From: Boesenbergia rotunda | Taxonomy: Eukaryota; Streptophyta; Magnoliopsida; Zingiberales; Zingiberaceae | Assembly: GCA_024364735.1 (NCBI GenBank) | Contig: JAGFNQ010004746.1 | Coordinates: forward strand, 186,001 to 250,000 | Reading direction: 5' to 3' | Length of the DNA: 64,000 bases | Shown here: one piece after another, positions 1-11,400 of the stretch | How positions within the stretch are numbered: position 1 is the stretch's first letter | Layout: each line of letters starts with the position of its first letter | Position numbers and translations under genes: made by a program | Notes under the pieces: generated by a model | What the model was told of the DNA's origin: nothing | The model's database searches: none | What the model saw: only the letters and a program-made list of their open reading frames with translations

Positions 1-860
1 CCATTAGCTAAGGCGACATCCGCTCTTTCATTTCAAATTAGAACATCTCATATCAATCTTTGTTTTTTTTTCAAAACTATTATTACTTTTGAAGTTGGTA
101 TAACAACTATAAATTACTGCACGATTATATAAGCTACCATCCAATAGTTATATAATTATAAAAACATTTCAATTATGTTCAACATTAATAACACTATATT
201 TTAGCGGTTAGAGTTATAGACACTTTTTCTAATCAATATTATATTATAATCATGCTTTAATTTTATCGATACTAATAATACTATTATGTAATAATTACAT
301 AACTATTACAATATCAACACTACATGAAAGTCACTCAAGACGGATGACTCATTAATTCAATTCAATGTTCTTAGGTCAAATACTCATTAAAAAAAATATT
401 CATTAATTTGCCAAAATTAAAATTTAATTATTAGATAACTAAAAATTGAGAAGATAATGTACCGTTAAACTATTATCCAAGATGGCATGTCCTCTTTTAT
501 TTCTTATTAGAACATCTCATATCAATATTTGTTTCTCAAAACTATTCTTACTTTTTCAAATTTGTAAAACAACTTATAAGTTATTGTATAATTATAATAG
601 CTACTATATAATTATAATAATTACAATTTTATACCTATTACAACATAAACATTTTAATTTTGATCAACATTAATAACATTGTATTGCAATATTGTTATAA
701 TAATACAATTATAACCATAAAATCATAACAGTTACAAGTATATAATAAAATTAAAATCTCCTAGTTACTATAACTATTACTGTATAGTAATTATTAAATT
801 GTAATTATTACAATTATATAATAGTTACGAAATCATGACTTCTATAAATACATAAATCTT
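1..860. repeat. AT-rich intergenic DNA with a diverged direct repeat
   Basis: No gene is visible. Two diverged copies of one AT-rich block occur about 466 bp apart: bases from about 10 and from about 477 share a start resembling AAGRYGRCATSYCCTCTTT and then TTAGAACATCTCATATCAAT. Both continue through similar ATTATA-rich sequence for about 300 bases. The short open frames here are low-complexity and not credible proteins. The block is probably decayed mobile or satellite-like DNA. Confidence 0.55.
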
Positions 861-932
861 ATAATAGATTAGATAATGTCTCTAGAACGTAGATTTATAA
901 TAGATTAGATAATGTCTCTAGAACGTAGCACA
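861..932. repeat. 36-bp tandem duplication
   Basis: The unit ATAATAGATTAGATAATGTC followed by TCTAGAACGTAG is repeated head to tail at 861-896 and 897-932, nearly identical. It lies just left of the Mutator-type MITE and has no visible function. Confidence 0.7.
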
Positions 933-971
933 GTTAGTGAACGTATGATATTTTTGATGTAATAGTTAGAA

Positions 972-1250
972 GAAAAATAATAGGGAGAGTAAAAATGGGA
1001 GAGTAAAAAATATAGTGTAATAGGGAGAGTGAAAATGGGAAAGTAAAAAACATAGTGAATGACGTGATACCTTACATGCAGCGATCTCCGACGAGTTCAC
1101 CGTATAGTTTGATTCGGGACGGCGGCCGAAGGCCGTCAATGGTGTCCAAGCAATAATCGGACATGTGCATGTAAAGTGTCACATCATGTCACGCCATGCC
1201 ACATCATTCACTATATTTTTCACTCTCTCATTTTCACTCTCCCTATGCTC
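972..1250. mobile_element. Mutator-type MITE, copy 1, carrying the hairpin module
   Basis: The element is flanked by a perfect 9-bp direct repeat, TAGTTAGAA, at 963-971 and 1251-1259, the target duplication size of Mutator-like elements. Its ends are inverted repeats of about 60 bp: the left reads ATAGGGAGAG then TAAAAATGGGAGAG, the right reads the same inwards on the other strand. The left terminal repeat is itself partly duplicated (about 980-1062). The centre (about 1090-1150) holds the module TATAGTTTGATTCGGGACGG, CGGCCGAAGGCCG and TGGTGTCCAAG, also found in the elements at 17.5, 18.9, 19.4 and 40.3 kb. There is no coding capacity, so it must be mobilised in trans. Confidence 0.85.
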
Positions 1251-1259
1251 TAGTTAGAA

Positions 1260-1642
1260 ATCAATCTCTAAAAAATAATTACCTACATTTTTAATCTCAC
1301 CGTTTATTGTGTGTATCTATATAAATCTTCTTTTATATTTGTGAAACCGATTCTAAAAAGACAGTCAAGGTAGCGAATCTAATTTTTTTTATTATTAATA
1401 GATTAGATAATCTCGTTTGATAATAAATTAAAAAAGAAAACCCTCCCACCTTTGTCCTATTATTAATCACAAGAATTGGAGTTTACATTGAACGCCAAAA
1501 ACTCTTTTTTCTCGTAACCATTCTGTAATCCAAAATCCAGAAGAACACTATAGTCAACGGCTTCAGAACAACATAGATTTTGCAGCTAGCAGCAAACGTC
1601 CTGCACTAATACGCAACAAAATAGTTCCATAACAGAGTACAC
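1260..1642. other. intergenic / probable 3' UTR of the transporter gene
   Basis: AT-rich sequence with no open frame of note. The part nearest 1643 probably contains the 3' UTR and polyadenylation region of the minus-strand transporter. No strong signal decides the end. Confidence 0.4.
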
Positions 1643-4600
1643 TCAATGCAGTGAACTTCGAGGCAGCCTGAAGGATCCACTGGCATAGAGCATCTGGTAC
1701 ACTGGCCTTACTCTCACTGATAGAATTGTACTCAACAAGGTTCCCAAACAGCATACTCCAGCAAGAAACCAGAATGTTAACCTGAAGCAGTTGGGCCCCG
1801 AGCAAGTGCTTGAACTCGGGTCTTGCTTGGCGGCTTCGCTGTCGTATATGTATCCGGCGAGAAGCCCGGAGAAGAAGAAGGCTCCCAGCGGATTTCCTAG
1901 CAGCATGAAGTTGTAGAGCAGTCCGAATTGCTTCAGGCCAAAGAGCTCGGAGACGGTTGGCACCATCACAGAAAACTGAACTCCGTAACAGATACCGAGC
2001 ATGGCAGTTGAAGCATAAAGGGTGCCGTTGATGGCTGAAGCATAGAGAAGGTAGGCTACAACCATGACCACTTGGGTACATGCCATCCAGATTGGTCTAG
2101 GAAGCATTCTTGATCTGTGAAAATTTTAACATATGTCATGATATACGGTGGAATGATACTTCCATCGCTTAAATGAGGGGGGCCTTGTTACCTGACAAAA
2201 TGCTCAGATACTGAACCAGCGCCGATCCGACCAACAAAGTTGCAAAAGCTGAAGAGGCATAACAATATGGTTGTATCTTCAAGACCATAAGCAACTCCAA
2301 TTTGAGCCAGATTATTGAGCACTGTAACACCTGAGCCGACCCCGAGAAAGTATGCTAAAAATAGAAGCCAAAAATCAGCTTTAACCAATGCTTCATGAAA
2401 CTCAAAATCATCCCCCCTCTTGGGTCTTCTTTCTTTTTAATTGCACCTTCTCCTTCAGCTAAAAGCATGTCCACATCCGAAGCATCATCATTCTCCTGTG
2501 CATTCCCCAAATTGTTTGAAGATGACGTCGCTAGCAATGGTTCTTCATCGCCAGCCCCCGTAGTTAATTGATGTGAAGTGCTACCTGTGTCACTAGCAAC
2601 ATTTGTCTTGCGATTCCTTGGAAAGATTGTCATCTTTATCGGGATGGCAAGGGGGGCCAGGAGAAAGAGCACCATTATTCCAAACAAAATATAGATAACA
2701 CCATCAGTTAATGTGAGAACATCATCCAAGATTGTGTAGGCAAGTAGATAGAGACCCAAAAATATGCTTGAGATCTGGGTAAACATAAAATGGCCTTGCT
2801 CCAATGAGTCTTCTTCCAAGGATGGTGTACAAGGTCTAACAAAATACATCATTGCAAGGCTTATGACAGGCAATCCAAGAGTAAGAAACAGCAATAACTT
2901 TGTCGACGAGCTGTGGAGTACACCAGTGTACAATCCAGTGTAAACTGCAGCGCTAAGCCCAACGTAACCCTTGAGAATGCCAGCAACAGTCCCTCTACTA
3001 AGAGGGAAGTTTCGCATGTTGGTGACCAGGACACCTGTGCCAAACCAGGCACTACTATTGGTAGCAATGCACAATGCTATCCATAACTGAAAGGTAAAAT
3101 GAAGTATTAGTTCTATAAAGAATGTCATACATTGACTTCCACAAGATATTTATTTGAACAAAATGAGATTACTTGGAAAAAATAACAAGCTAAATTAGAG
3201 TTGGTCACTTGGTAGTCTTTGTATTTTTTTTTTCTTTGGGGAGAAAATAACTCCATACTACTATAAGTTGTTCCAAATTAGATAAATATTAATCATTGAT
3301 TGTATTCTGTTTCTGGTGTTATGTAGAGACAAATCATAAAGACATAACTAATGTGTACCTGAAAATACAGCATATGCATCTATCTTCATATAATACACAT
3401 TGCATATTATCAAATAGAAATGTTTAAAAATGTAAGTTAATCACATAACCTACAACTCCCTCCAAAAGGACATTGATCACCCAAAAGAAAAGTTTGAATC
3501 ATCAAAAGACATAAAAGAAGCCACCGATTTCTATCCCATGTAGTCAAGCACTTGGATAAAATCCCCTATGTTAAAGGATCAATCTTCTATGTAGATTGAA
3601 AAACAGATGGGAAAGACACTTTCATCCGCATTTATGATTACTATGTTTCCAAAACATTGCAGTATATTGCATCAGAACTGGTGATGGATCTCCCACTTAC
3701 TGGACAACACACAAAACCCTTTTCCTTGCCCAACAACTTGCCTCTTACTAATCAAAACTCAAAATTGACTTGGACCATCATTTTAGTAATATATCTATCA
3801 AGTTAGGATAAGTTCCCTTTATCTCTTAGGATCCTAACCAAAGGTTTGGAGTACAACTAGTCGTATCATTGGCGACAAATCCAATCAAAAAATATATCAA
3901 TGAAGGTGGATTTTTTGTGGGACTTCAAATGCTGCACGGTGGGATGACTTTGTTCCATCAGTAAGTCTTGCATGGACATTTGTTGTAAGTGACAAGATTA
4001 TAGCCCCCTACTTTAGTCTCATAGCTACACTTGCAAACAGATTTTGTGTTAGTTTATGGCTTGTAGTAGTCTACTTCCTTTAACATGGACTTTATTTCGG
4101 AGTCATGTCGGTCAGCCCTTCCAAGTTAATAAATAGCTAAGTTCTTTAATCAGGCTGGCTTGTGACATCAATAGCACATTGTGATACCAACTAGATCAGA
4201 ATCAATTAGTACCTTCTGCATGATAAAGAGCCGGGAGCGTAAGCTAATTCATACATTAGAACTTCAGCTACATAAATTGCCTTACTTGCACAGTTGTGTT
4301 GTATAAAAATGCAATCCTAAGCACTCAGGGTCAGAACCTTCTCTTTTACGATCTAGTTCTGATCCGAGTTTGAATAAATACTCCTGCAACTTCTACAAAT
4401 AACAGCTCTGCATATTAATGCATAATTGTTCTCTAACCATGTTTCCAAATACTGCAATCTACTCAGGAAACTAATCAATCATTACAGAATAGAAGTATGC
4501 TTGTAAACAAGATCATTCGACTAGTTTACAAGATCATTCGACTAGTTCGATTGTCTCAACTGAGCTTCCAATGCCAAAATGGAAGTATATATTAAATATG

Positions 4601-5491
4601 AGATGCAGTGAAGAAAATATTATTAAGATTGATTTGGTGATTCCACCCTTTCCCCAAATCGAGATCCAGATTTCAGGGGGGGTCATATTAAAATAGTCAG
4701 AGCAGATGTACGAATTTTAAACTACAGGTTTGATGGCCTTCCCGTGTTTTGCCCTACAAAGCAAGCTTTATATTTTTCACCTTTTTTTTTTTTTGCAGAT
4801 CTGGCTAAGAGATAATAATCGTCATATTTTCATTACAGGCAAAGAGCGGCGATGAACATTCGCCGATCTAGAGAGAATTTTATTTTTATTTTTATGATCA
4901 ATCATTTTCTTTCGCTTCCAACTCAACTAAGCATCGATTAACCTGCATAATAACGAGAACAAACTAACTTGAAAGGGCACTATCGAGGTTATATAAAGCT
5001 TAAGCTAGATTGGAGTCGATGATGGAATCATTCATTGATTGCATCGAACTAAAGAGGACCATCGATCCGCCTCTAATCATTCGAAATCGAGCATTTCCCG
5101 GATCTGTTTCAAGTTCAACCGAGGAAAAGAATTGAAAAAAGATACTAAAGGGGCGGCGACGAACCAGCCAGTAGGGGAGACCGGTGACGGTGAGGCTGAC
5201 GGCGGACCACAGGGTGCCGAAGCCGAGAAAGCAGCAGGCAGCGCCGACGAGGAGGACGAACCAGGGAGGGAGGCGGTTGCAGAGGACGCCGGCGATGAGG
5301 CCAAAATTCTCGCCGGTGTCGTTGGCGACGCCGAGAAACGTGAGCTGCTGCTGGTTGTAGCCCATCGCCTTCTTGAGGGCGTGCGAGTAGAGGGGGAAGG
5401 TGTAGCCCGCCCCCGCCGCCACCTGCACCCAAACAGCCGCCGCCAGCCCCAACCACGGCGGCCGGCTCCCGACCTTCACCACTCCGGCCAT
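1643..5491 (-). CDS. nodulin-like / NFD4-like major facilitator superfamily transporter (one frame break)
   Basis: Exons read on the minus strand: 5491-5165, 3086-2192 and 2114-1643. All junctions are GT-AG and phases agree, giving about 564 residues once one base is restored. The first exon (GC-rich, 109 residues) starts at the only good ATG and carries WLGLAAAVWVQVAAGAGYTF and GVANDTGENFGLIAGV, typical of the nodulin-like N-terminal MFS half. The second covers more membrane spans and an acidic, Ser-rich cytosolic loop (about residues 265-320). The rest has LVKADFWLLFLAYFLGVGSG, the second MFS half. Family members are membrane transporters, and substrate cannot be read from sequence. Frame breaks at the T5 run 2434-2438: upstream reads GEGAIKK, downstream KERRPKRGDDFEFHEALVKA in another frame, as if one A were missing from the coding strand. 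Assembly error or pseudogene cannot be separated here. The first intron (5164-3087) is 2.1 kb. Confidence 0.85.
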
Positions 5492-6635
5492 CGCAGCTCC
5501 CCCTCCTCAACCGATCTCTCTCTCTCTCTTCTCTCTCTCGCTTGCTAGCGCCAGGCTGCAGCAAGGCCGTGTGTGCGTTGTGCGCAGATGCGCGACGACA
5601 CGTAGGGAGAGAAGACGCCAACTGCCAGAAAGTAAGTCACGATGTTTGTACGGATACGAAACTTGCGATCGCAATTTCCTCACCGTTTGAAAAGGTTTTA
5701 AATTATGAATTGAATTTAATTCTATCATAATTGAATTTCAACGAAATTAAATTAAATTTTTATATTTAAATTGAATTTTAACGAAATTGGATTTAATTTT
5801 TATATTAGAATAAGCCGATAAATAATTAAATTTTTTTATTTAAAATGAACCTAAAATTAAATAAATTTGATTATTTTTATTATTTTTTCTTTTATTAATA
5901 GGTTAAGAATTAAACATTATATTTATGTAAAATTATTTTAGTATTTTTATTCGTTGAAATTTAATTTCCATATTAAATCATATCCCATTTGAATTTGATT
6001 TCAATTTCTTAATTTTGTTAGATTTTAATTTCTATAAAAATTCAATTTTTTCACTTAAGTTGTTTCTAAATTATAAAATTCAATTCAATTCTTTAATAAA
6101 TTTAAATTATGTGCGTATTCAAATGCAGTGTTAAATAGAAAATTATTCATATACGTCCGTTAAAGTAATTTCGTCAAAAGAAGTTGACTTTCGTAAGCAA
6201 AAGAGATCTTAAATTAAATATTTAATATATTTTTCTTCATAAAGGCAAAGATTTGCATCAAAAAATAATTTGTTTCATTAAAATGTCCAAAATGTAATTT
6301 TTAAGGCATAAATCTATCTAGGATTAATGTCAACTAAAAAATAAAAAAGAGAGAAAAATTTTCATTAATGAGTGATATTTAAGTCGGCAACAAACTTGTG
6401 CATTTTAAATAAAAAATTAACATTCCAATTTATTGGGAAATGTACAAAAAGATGAAGCAACCATAAGTTTCTGGCTATTAAACAGTATCTTTTTTTAATG
6501 CATTAATTGTTCTTGATTAAGGCTCATTGTTCGTGAAGAAGAGCGATTTATAACGACAAATGCAATTGGACCAGAAGCCATTTGTGAATTCATGCACCAC
6601 GCGATTCATAGCAGGCTTAGCGAAGAAGAGCGTAC
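5492..6635. other. AT-rich spacer between the two transporter first exons
   Basis: The sequence is strongly AT-rich with no exon 2 or 3 of a transporter on the minus strand, so the upstream first exon has no gene body of its own here. If that exon is used it must splice across this spacer. The part just upstream of 5491 has a TCTC-rich stretch (about 5511-5540) that would be 5' UTR or core promoter of the near exon. Confidence 0.45.
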
Positions 6636-6950
6636 CAGCCAAAACGGCAATCCGACGATGGTCCGCGTGACTTCGAGCCAGAGAAGGCCAAAGCCGGAGA
6701 AGCAGCAGGCGCTGCCGAGGAGCAGCAGCTTCCATGGCGGCAAGAGGTTGCCGGCGACGCCGGCGATCAGCCCGAAGTTCTCCCCGACGTCGTTGGCCAC
6801 CCCCAGCACCGTCAGCCGCTGCTGGCTCAACCCCAGCACCGATTTCAGCGCCGGTGAGTACAGAGGAAAGGCGTAGGCGGCGCCGCCCGCCACCTGCACC
6901 CACTGCGCCGCCGCCAGCCCCAACCACTGCGCCCGCCGCCCCGCCTTCAT
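6636..6950 (-). CDS. second NFD4-like first exon (alternative first exon or orphan duplicate)
   Basis: An uninterrupted 105-residue frame, starting MKAGRRAQWLGLAAAQWVQV, is clearly homologous to the first exon at 5491-5165. It has the same GVANDVGENFGLIAGVAGNL core and the same ending, LPFWL against LPYWL. It ends at an equivalent phase-0 donor, CTG followed by GTACG, so it could join the acceptor at 3086 in frame exactly as the near exon does. No other transporter exon lies between the two first exons. It may be an alternative first exon with its own promoter, giving a protein with different membrane spans 1-3, or a stranded duplicate. Codon bias and intact frame argue that selection acted until recently. 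The homology is certain, the use is not. Confidence 0.7.
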
Positions 6951-8492
6951 TCGACCCCGCCTCTCTAAGTAATTAACAGACTATCATCTATAAAACAGAG
7001 AAGCTTTTCACTAAGCTTCTCCTGAAGGAATTGGGTTCGACTAAAAGAAGGATTGGGTTTCGATGCTTAATATGAGTGGAGAATCTTAGGAAAGCATTGT
7101 GGTTCGCGAGTAACATTCTTCAGCGATGCTAAGATTATGCATTGATATGCCGCCGGCGAGTTGTGCAGGAGTGCGGTCCTTGCGGGCCACATGCTTGACA
7201 AATTGCCGCAGAGTAGTGAGTTCCGCAAGGCAATCAATGGGATTTTGCTCGTGACTTGTCGATGGGACTAGATGGTGTATTCTGAGGTGTAGACAAGCAT
7301 GATTCCGACCAGAATGGTTGTAGATCAAAGGCGATGGGGACAACAACACCATTGTGTTCATTGTTGTCTTTGTTGTTATACATCTAAAGCTTCGCTAGAT
7401 TCTGTGTTTAAAAACTTGATCTCGACTTTTTCAAAGAAACAAAGGGGGAATATGAGAAAGTGCGTGGCATGCAGGAGCATTTGGAAGGTGATGGTGATTT
7501 CAAGTTCATTGCCAGGCCTTGGGGCTACAAGTGAAGTTGGAGAGAGGTGCAGGCTTTTCATTGCCTAAATAAAAGAATGTGGATATGTATAGAAATTGTT
7601 ATCCTCTGTCAGTCATGCTCATGTTGACTCTGGAAAGGGATTTCGTGAATGAGATCGATCTATCAAACTGAATGCTTAACAGGGAATTTGATGAATGGAA
7701 TAAAGCACTTATCAAACACTATGACGGCAAGAATTATTTCTCTAGTCAACTTAATACAACTTATAAAGAAGGGCTATGAACAGAACGAGCCTTCCCTGCA
7801 GACGCCGTTTGATCTACATCTTCCACTATGTACAGAAAGGAACTTAACCTTAATCATTATACTGAATAGTAAATGTATCCTGACTGCAGATTGTTATCAC
7901 TGTTGTTATTTACCTGATGATCACCTGAGACCAATAAGATATAATAACTGCACCAGCCGGGGTAATCCCTCCCATTATTCACATCATCACCTTGGTCAGC
8001 TGGCAATGCCTGGCAGTAGGAACAAGGTTTGCTGTTAGTGCAAGATTCCTTCCAAAATACTTTTGGCTTCACAAAACTGACATGGATGGAGATCAATCTG
8101 CACAAATGGCGGGGTGCTCGGCCTCCAGGCTTTGTGCAGCATGCCACATTCAACATCGGCACAAAAGGAGGATAGCCATCGTCATCTGCCCCCAGGTAGC
8201 CAGGTCTTGATGATCATTCTTCAAATGATGATCATTCTTCAAATGATATATCACATGTTTATCCACCCAAATAATTGGCATGCAACGACCCAAAGTGTTT
8301 TCCCTGTGAGACCAAAATTCCATTCCCTGGTGGCCTGGCAATTTGAAATATTCAGCTCGATGACGGAAGAAATTCCTGCAGAGTTGAGGACTTATGTCTA
8401 TCTCATTTAAAAGCTCCAGAAGCATTTTTGCCTCCTGATCATGCCATACTGAAAAGCATTTTTAGACTTTTCAACTGAATGCCCGTTATCAT
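6951..8492. other. intergenic DNA and probable helicase 3' UTR; no gene recognised
   Basis: Several frames of 60-130 codons exist on both strands, but none resembles a known protein, keeps plant codon use or is extended by convincing splice sites. The right part, towards 8493, should contain the 3' UTR of the minus-strand helicase. An 18-bp direct duplication (GATGATCATTCTTCAAAT) lies at 8209-8244. Sequence next to 6951 would be promoter for the upstream transporter exon if that exon is used. Confidence 0.45.
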
Positions 8493-11400
8493 CTAAAGAA
8501 ACCTCTCGCCCATCTTTAAATTTCTATAGCTTCCGTTTCTAGATGGGAAGTGGTCAGATTTATCTTCGTGTTCAGATTGTGCTCCAGACTTGGATTCTGG
8601 TAGCGCATCCAAATGCCATTTCCTTTGACCATTACTTCTTGAACTCCTCGTGCTATTCAATGCCAGCTTTGCAGGAGCCATAGAAGATCCTTTGAGCAGC
8701 AAGAATTCCTTTGGGATGCTTTCCATGACAATGAAACATTTTCTTGATTTAGCATCAGCAATCAAAGCAGCCCAGTCTTCAGACTGCATGAGAGCATTAG
8801 CATTGCCAACCACCTATAATCAAAAAATAAAATCAACAATGATACTTTAGGAGCTCAAGATATACCAAGTAAATCAAGTAAAACGGTATTATTAGTTAAG
8901 AAAGAAGCTTACCCACAAGGCCCTCCTAGCTCGAGTAAGGGCAACATTCATGCGACGGATATCAGCAACAAATCCCACTCCATGATTTGACGCACGCACA
9001 CATGACATTATAATTACATCGCGCTCCTGACCCTGAAATGCATCAACTGTGTTGATGTATATGTCCTTGCCTTCTTCAGACTTAAGAACATCATCAAATT
9101 CACGTTGGAGACATTTCAACTGTAGTTTATAAGGTGTAATTATGCCAACAGATAACTTTTTCCCACCATTTGCTTTGACAAACTTCTGTAGATGTTCATA
9201 CAGTCTCAAAGAAAATTGGGCTTCATGAACATTCTGGTAAGAGACAGATCCGCCCCTATGAGATTCTCTTCCATGTGTAATATCAAAGAATGCATAGGGG
9301 TGTAACAGAGGATCTTTGTAGTAAACTTCGTCGTCTAAATTGGCGATACTCTCACTGTCAGTCAGACGTCCTTGATAGAAATATCTTGATGGGAAATCAC
9401 GGATTTGAGGATGCATCCTATACTGCACTGATAACAACAGGGTTGGGCATCCCGCTTGCTGAAATCTCTCAAAAAGACTTCTGCTATAAAGTAAAGTTCC
9501 AGCAGCTTTACTAATAACAGTCGCAGGAAGTTGCTGTGGATCACCTACCAAAACACATCTTGCAGCACCAAGTGATAGCGGCGGGAGGACTGCAACTTCA
9601 CTTGCCTGAGCAGCCTCATCAATGACCACCATATCAAATCCATGGGCTAGACGAGAGAATATTTTCCGGCCACTGCTTGACACAGTGGTAAAAACAATCT
9701 CAGCTTCATTAGCAAAGCTTGCTTCAAGGTTGGCTCGAGCATCTTCCATATTAAAAGTAGTTCCAGAACGGAACTTGCTTTCCAGTATAGCGAATCGTGA
9801 CATCTCAACAAGAACCTTGTCCCTGCTCTCTAAAGCCGCTACAAGATGCTGGAGTAATATATCACGGTTTTGATCTCTGGCAGCAAGAACATCAGGATCA
9901 ACACCTACAGATCCTTGTGACATACCAGCAGCAGCTGCAATAATAAGGTCTCTCTGCAGGCGAGATATTTGCTGTGACAGTTCAGCTTCACGGCGTTTCA
10001 AGTCATGCAACCATTTAATTACTTCATCACGACCCTTCTGCAGTAGTTGTTCAGTTCGTCGCTCAACCGAAACGGCTTGGGAAGCTCGGGTCTGTGAATC
10101 TACTCCAACACGAGCTACATCAGGTCGATAAACTTTCATCTCCCCATCAATGAAACCACGATCAAGAACCCGTGTTAACAATTCATCTGTAGCAGCATTT
10201 GAAGGAGCACACACTAGCATTCTTGGCTTTGGACAAAGTTTTGGAAGAGTTCTTAAAAGACTTTGGTCCATATTCTGCAAGACTTCATCAATTGATCCAC
10301 TACTGGCATTCATCAAATTAACCTCAGTTGTTTGCTTATAACTTTCTGGGGCAAGTTTCTTGAGAAGTGCAGTGTAGTAATGTTGGTATTGAACAAGATG
10401 AATTACATTAAGCATCCCCCAAACAGTATGTGTTTTTCCAGTCCCTGGTGGACCTTGAACAAGTGTAAAAGGCCAAGGGTCTTGTCTCTTAGTCCCTCTA
10501 TTATTGGTACCAGAAGCAGTGTGCATAGCAGCCCACTGAATTGCAGCCAACTGTGGAGGATTGAACGTCCTATGCAGATGATCTACAAAATTTTGAGTAA
10601 AACAGTCGGACATAGCAGGTGGCAGGTCTTCAAACTTAGGAAAATATTCGGGACTAGGCTTCAATATTGCAGATTGCATCTGTATAACTTGGTTACATTA
10701 GCAACACACTCAGAAGGAAAAAAAAAACTTCTGTGAGGTACAGGATATGTCACCTGGCCATTAAGACGGCGAAAAGCATGCAGTGCTATGTATTCACGCT
10801 GAGTAGTGGCAAGGGAACCAAGGGTTGTCAAGAACCAAGTACTCTTTGGTTCAAGCTTCCTAAGGATATGATCATTGGACTTGCTGCAACATCAAAATAT
10901 AATTGCAATTGGCATATTTCAAGCCAGTTCAAGGAAGAATTTCTAAAGAGGAACAAACATATATAATTGTACATCAATTTCAAACTAAAAACAAGTAAAA
11001 ATGGATCGTCTACATGTGTATGCATATATAGTGAAGATAAACGTTGAAATATCTAAAGATGGTTATTACCTACAAGAACCATACAAGTCACCAGCATAGA
11101 AATGAAAAATGGCACCAGCTGGATAACGCATGTCAGTAGGAATATGTCGCCTTACTGTACCAACAACATGACTGCTAGCCTCATGTTCAGTATCATCATC
11201 ATTTGTATCATAATTATTTCTCCTACCAGACTTGCCTGCTTTCCAAGACCAAAAGAAACTATGGTAAGAATTATTATGAACCATCCTAGTTGACATAATG
11301 TGCGTTTCCAATTTTGAAATTCAAAATTAACAAGTAGATCACTCATCCATGCATGTCAATCTACTGCTAAAAGAGGAACAGGATAAAGATTAAATCAAAC

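Noticed and set aside
5039..5548. 169-codon plus-strand frame opposite the transporter first exon
   Set aside because: It is the GC-rich antisense shadow of a well-supported exon and has no homology of its own.
7086..8425. Several 70-130 codon frames on both strands
   Set aside because: No recognisable domain, no codon or splice support, frames overlap each other; treated as intergenic or 3' UTR.
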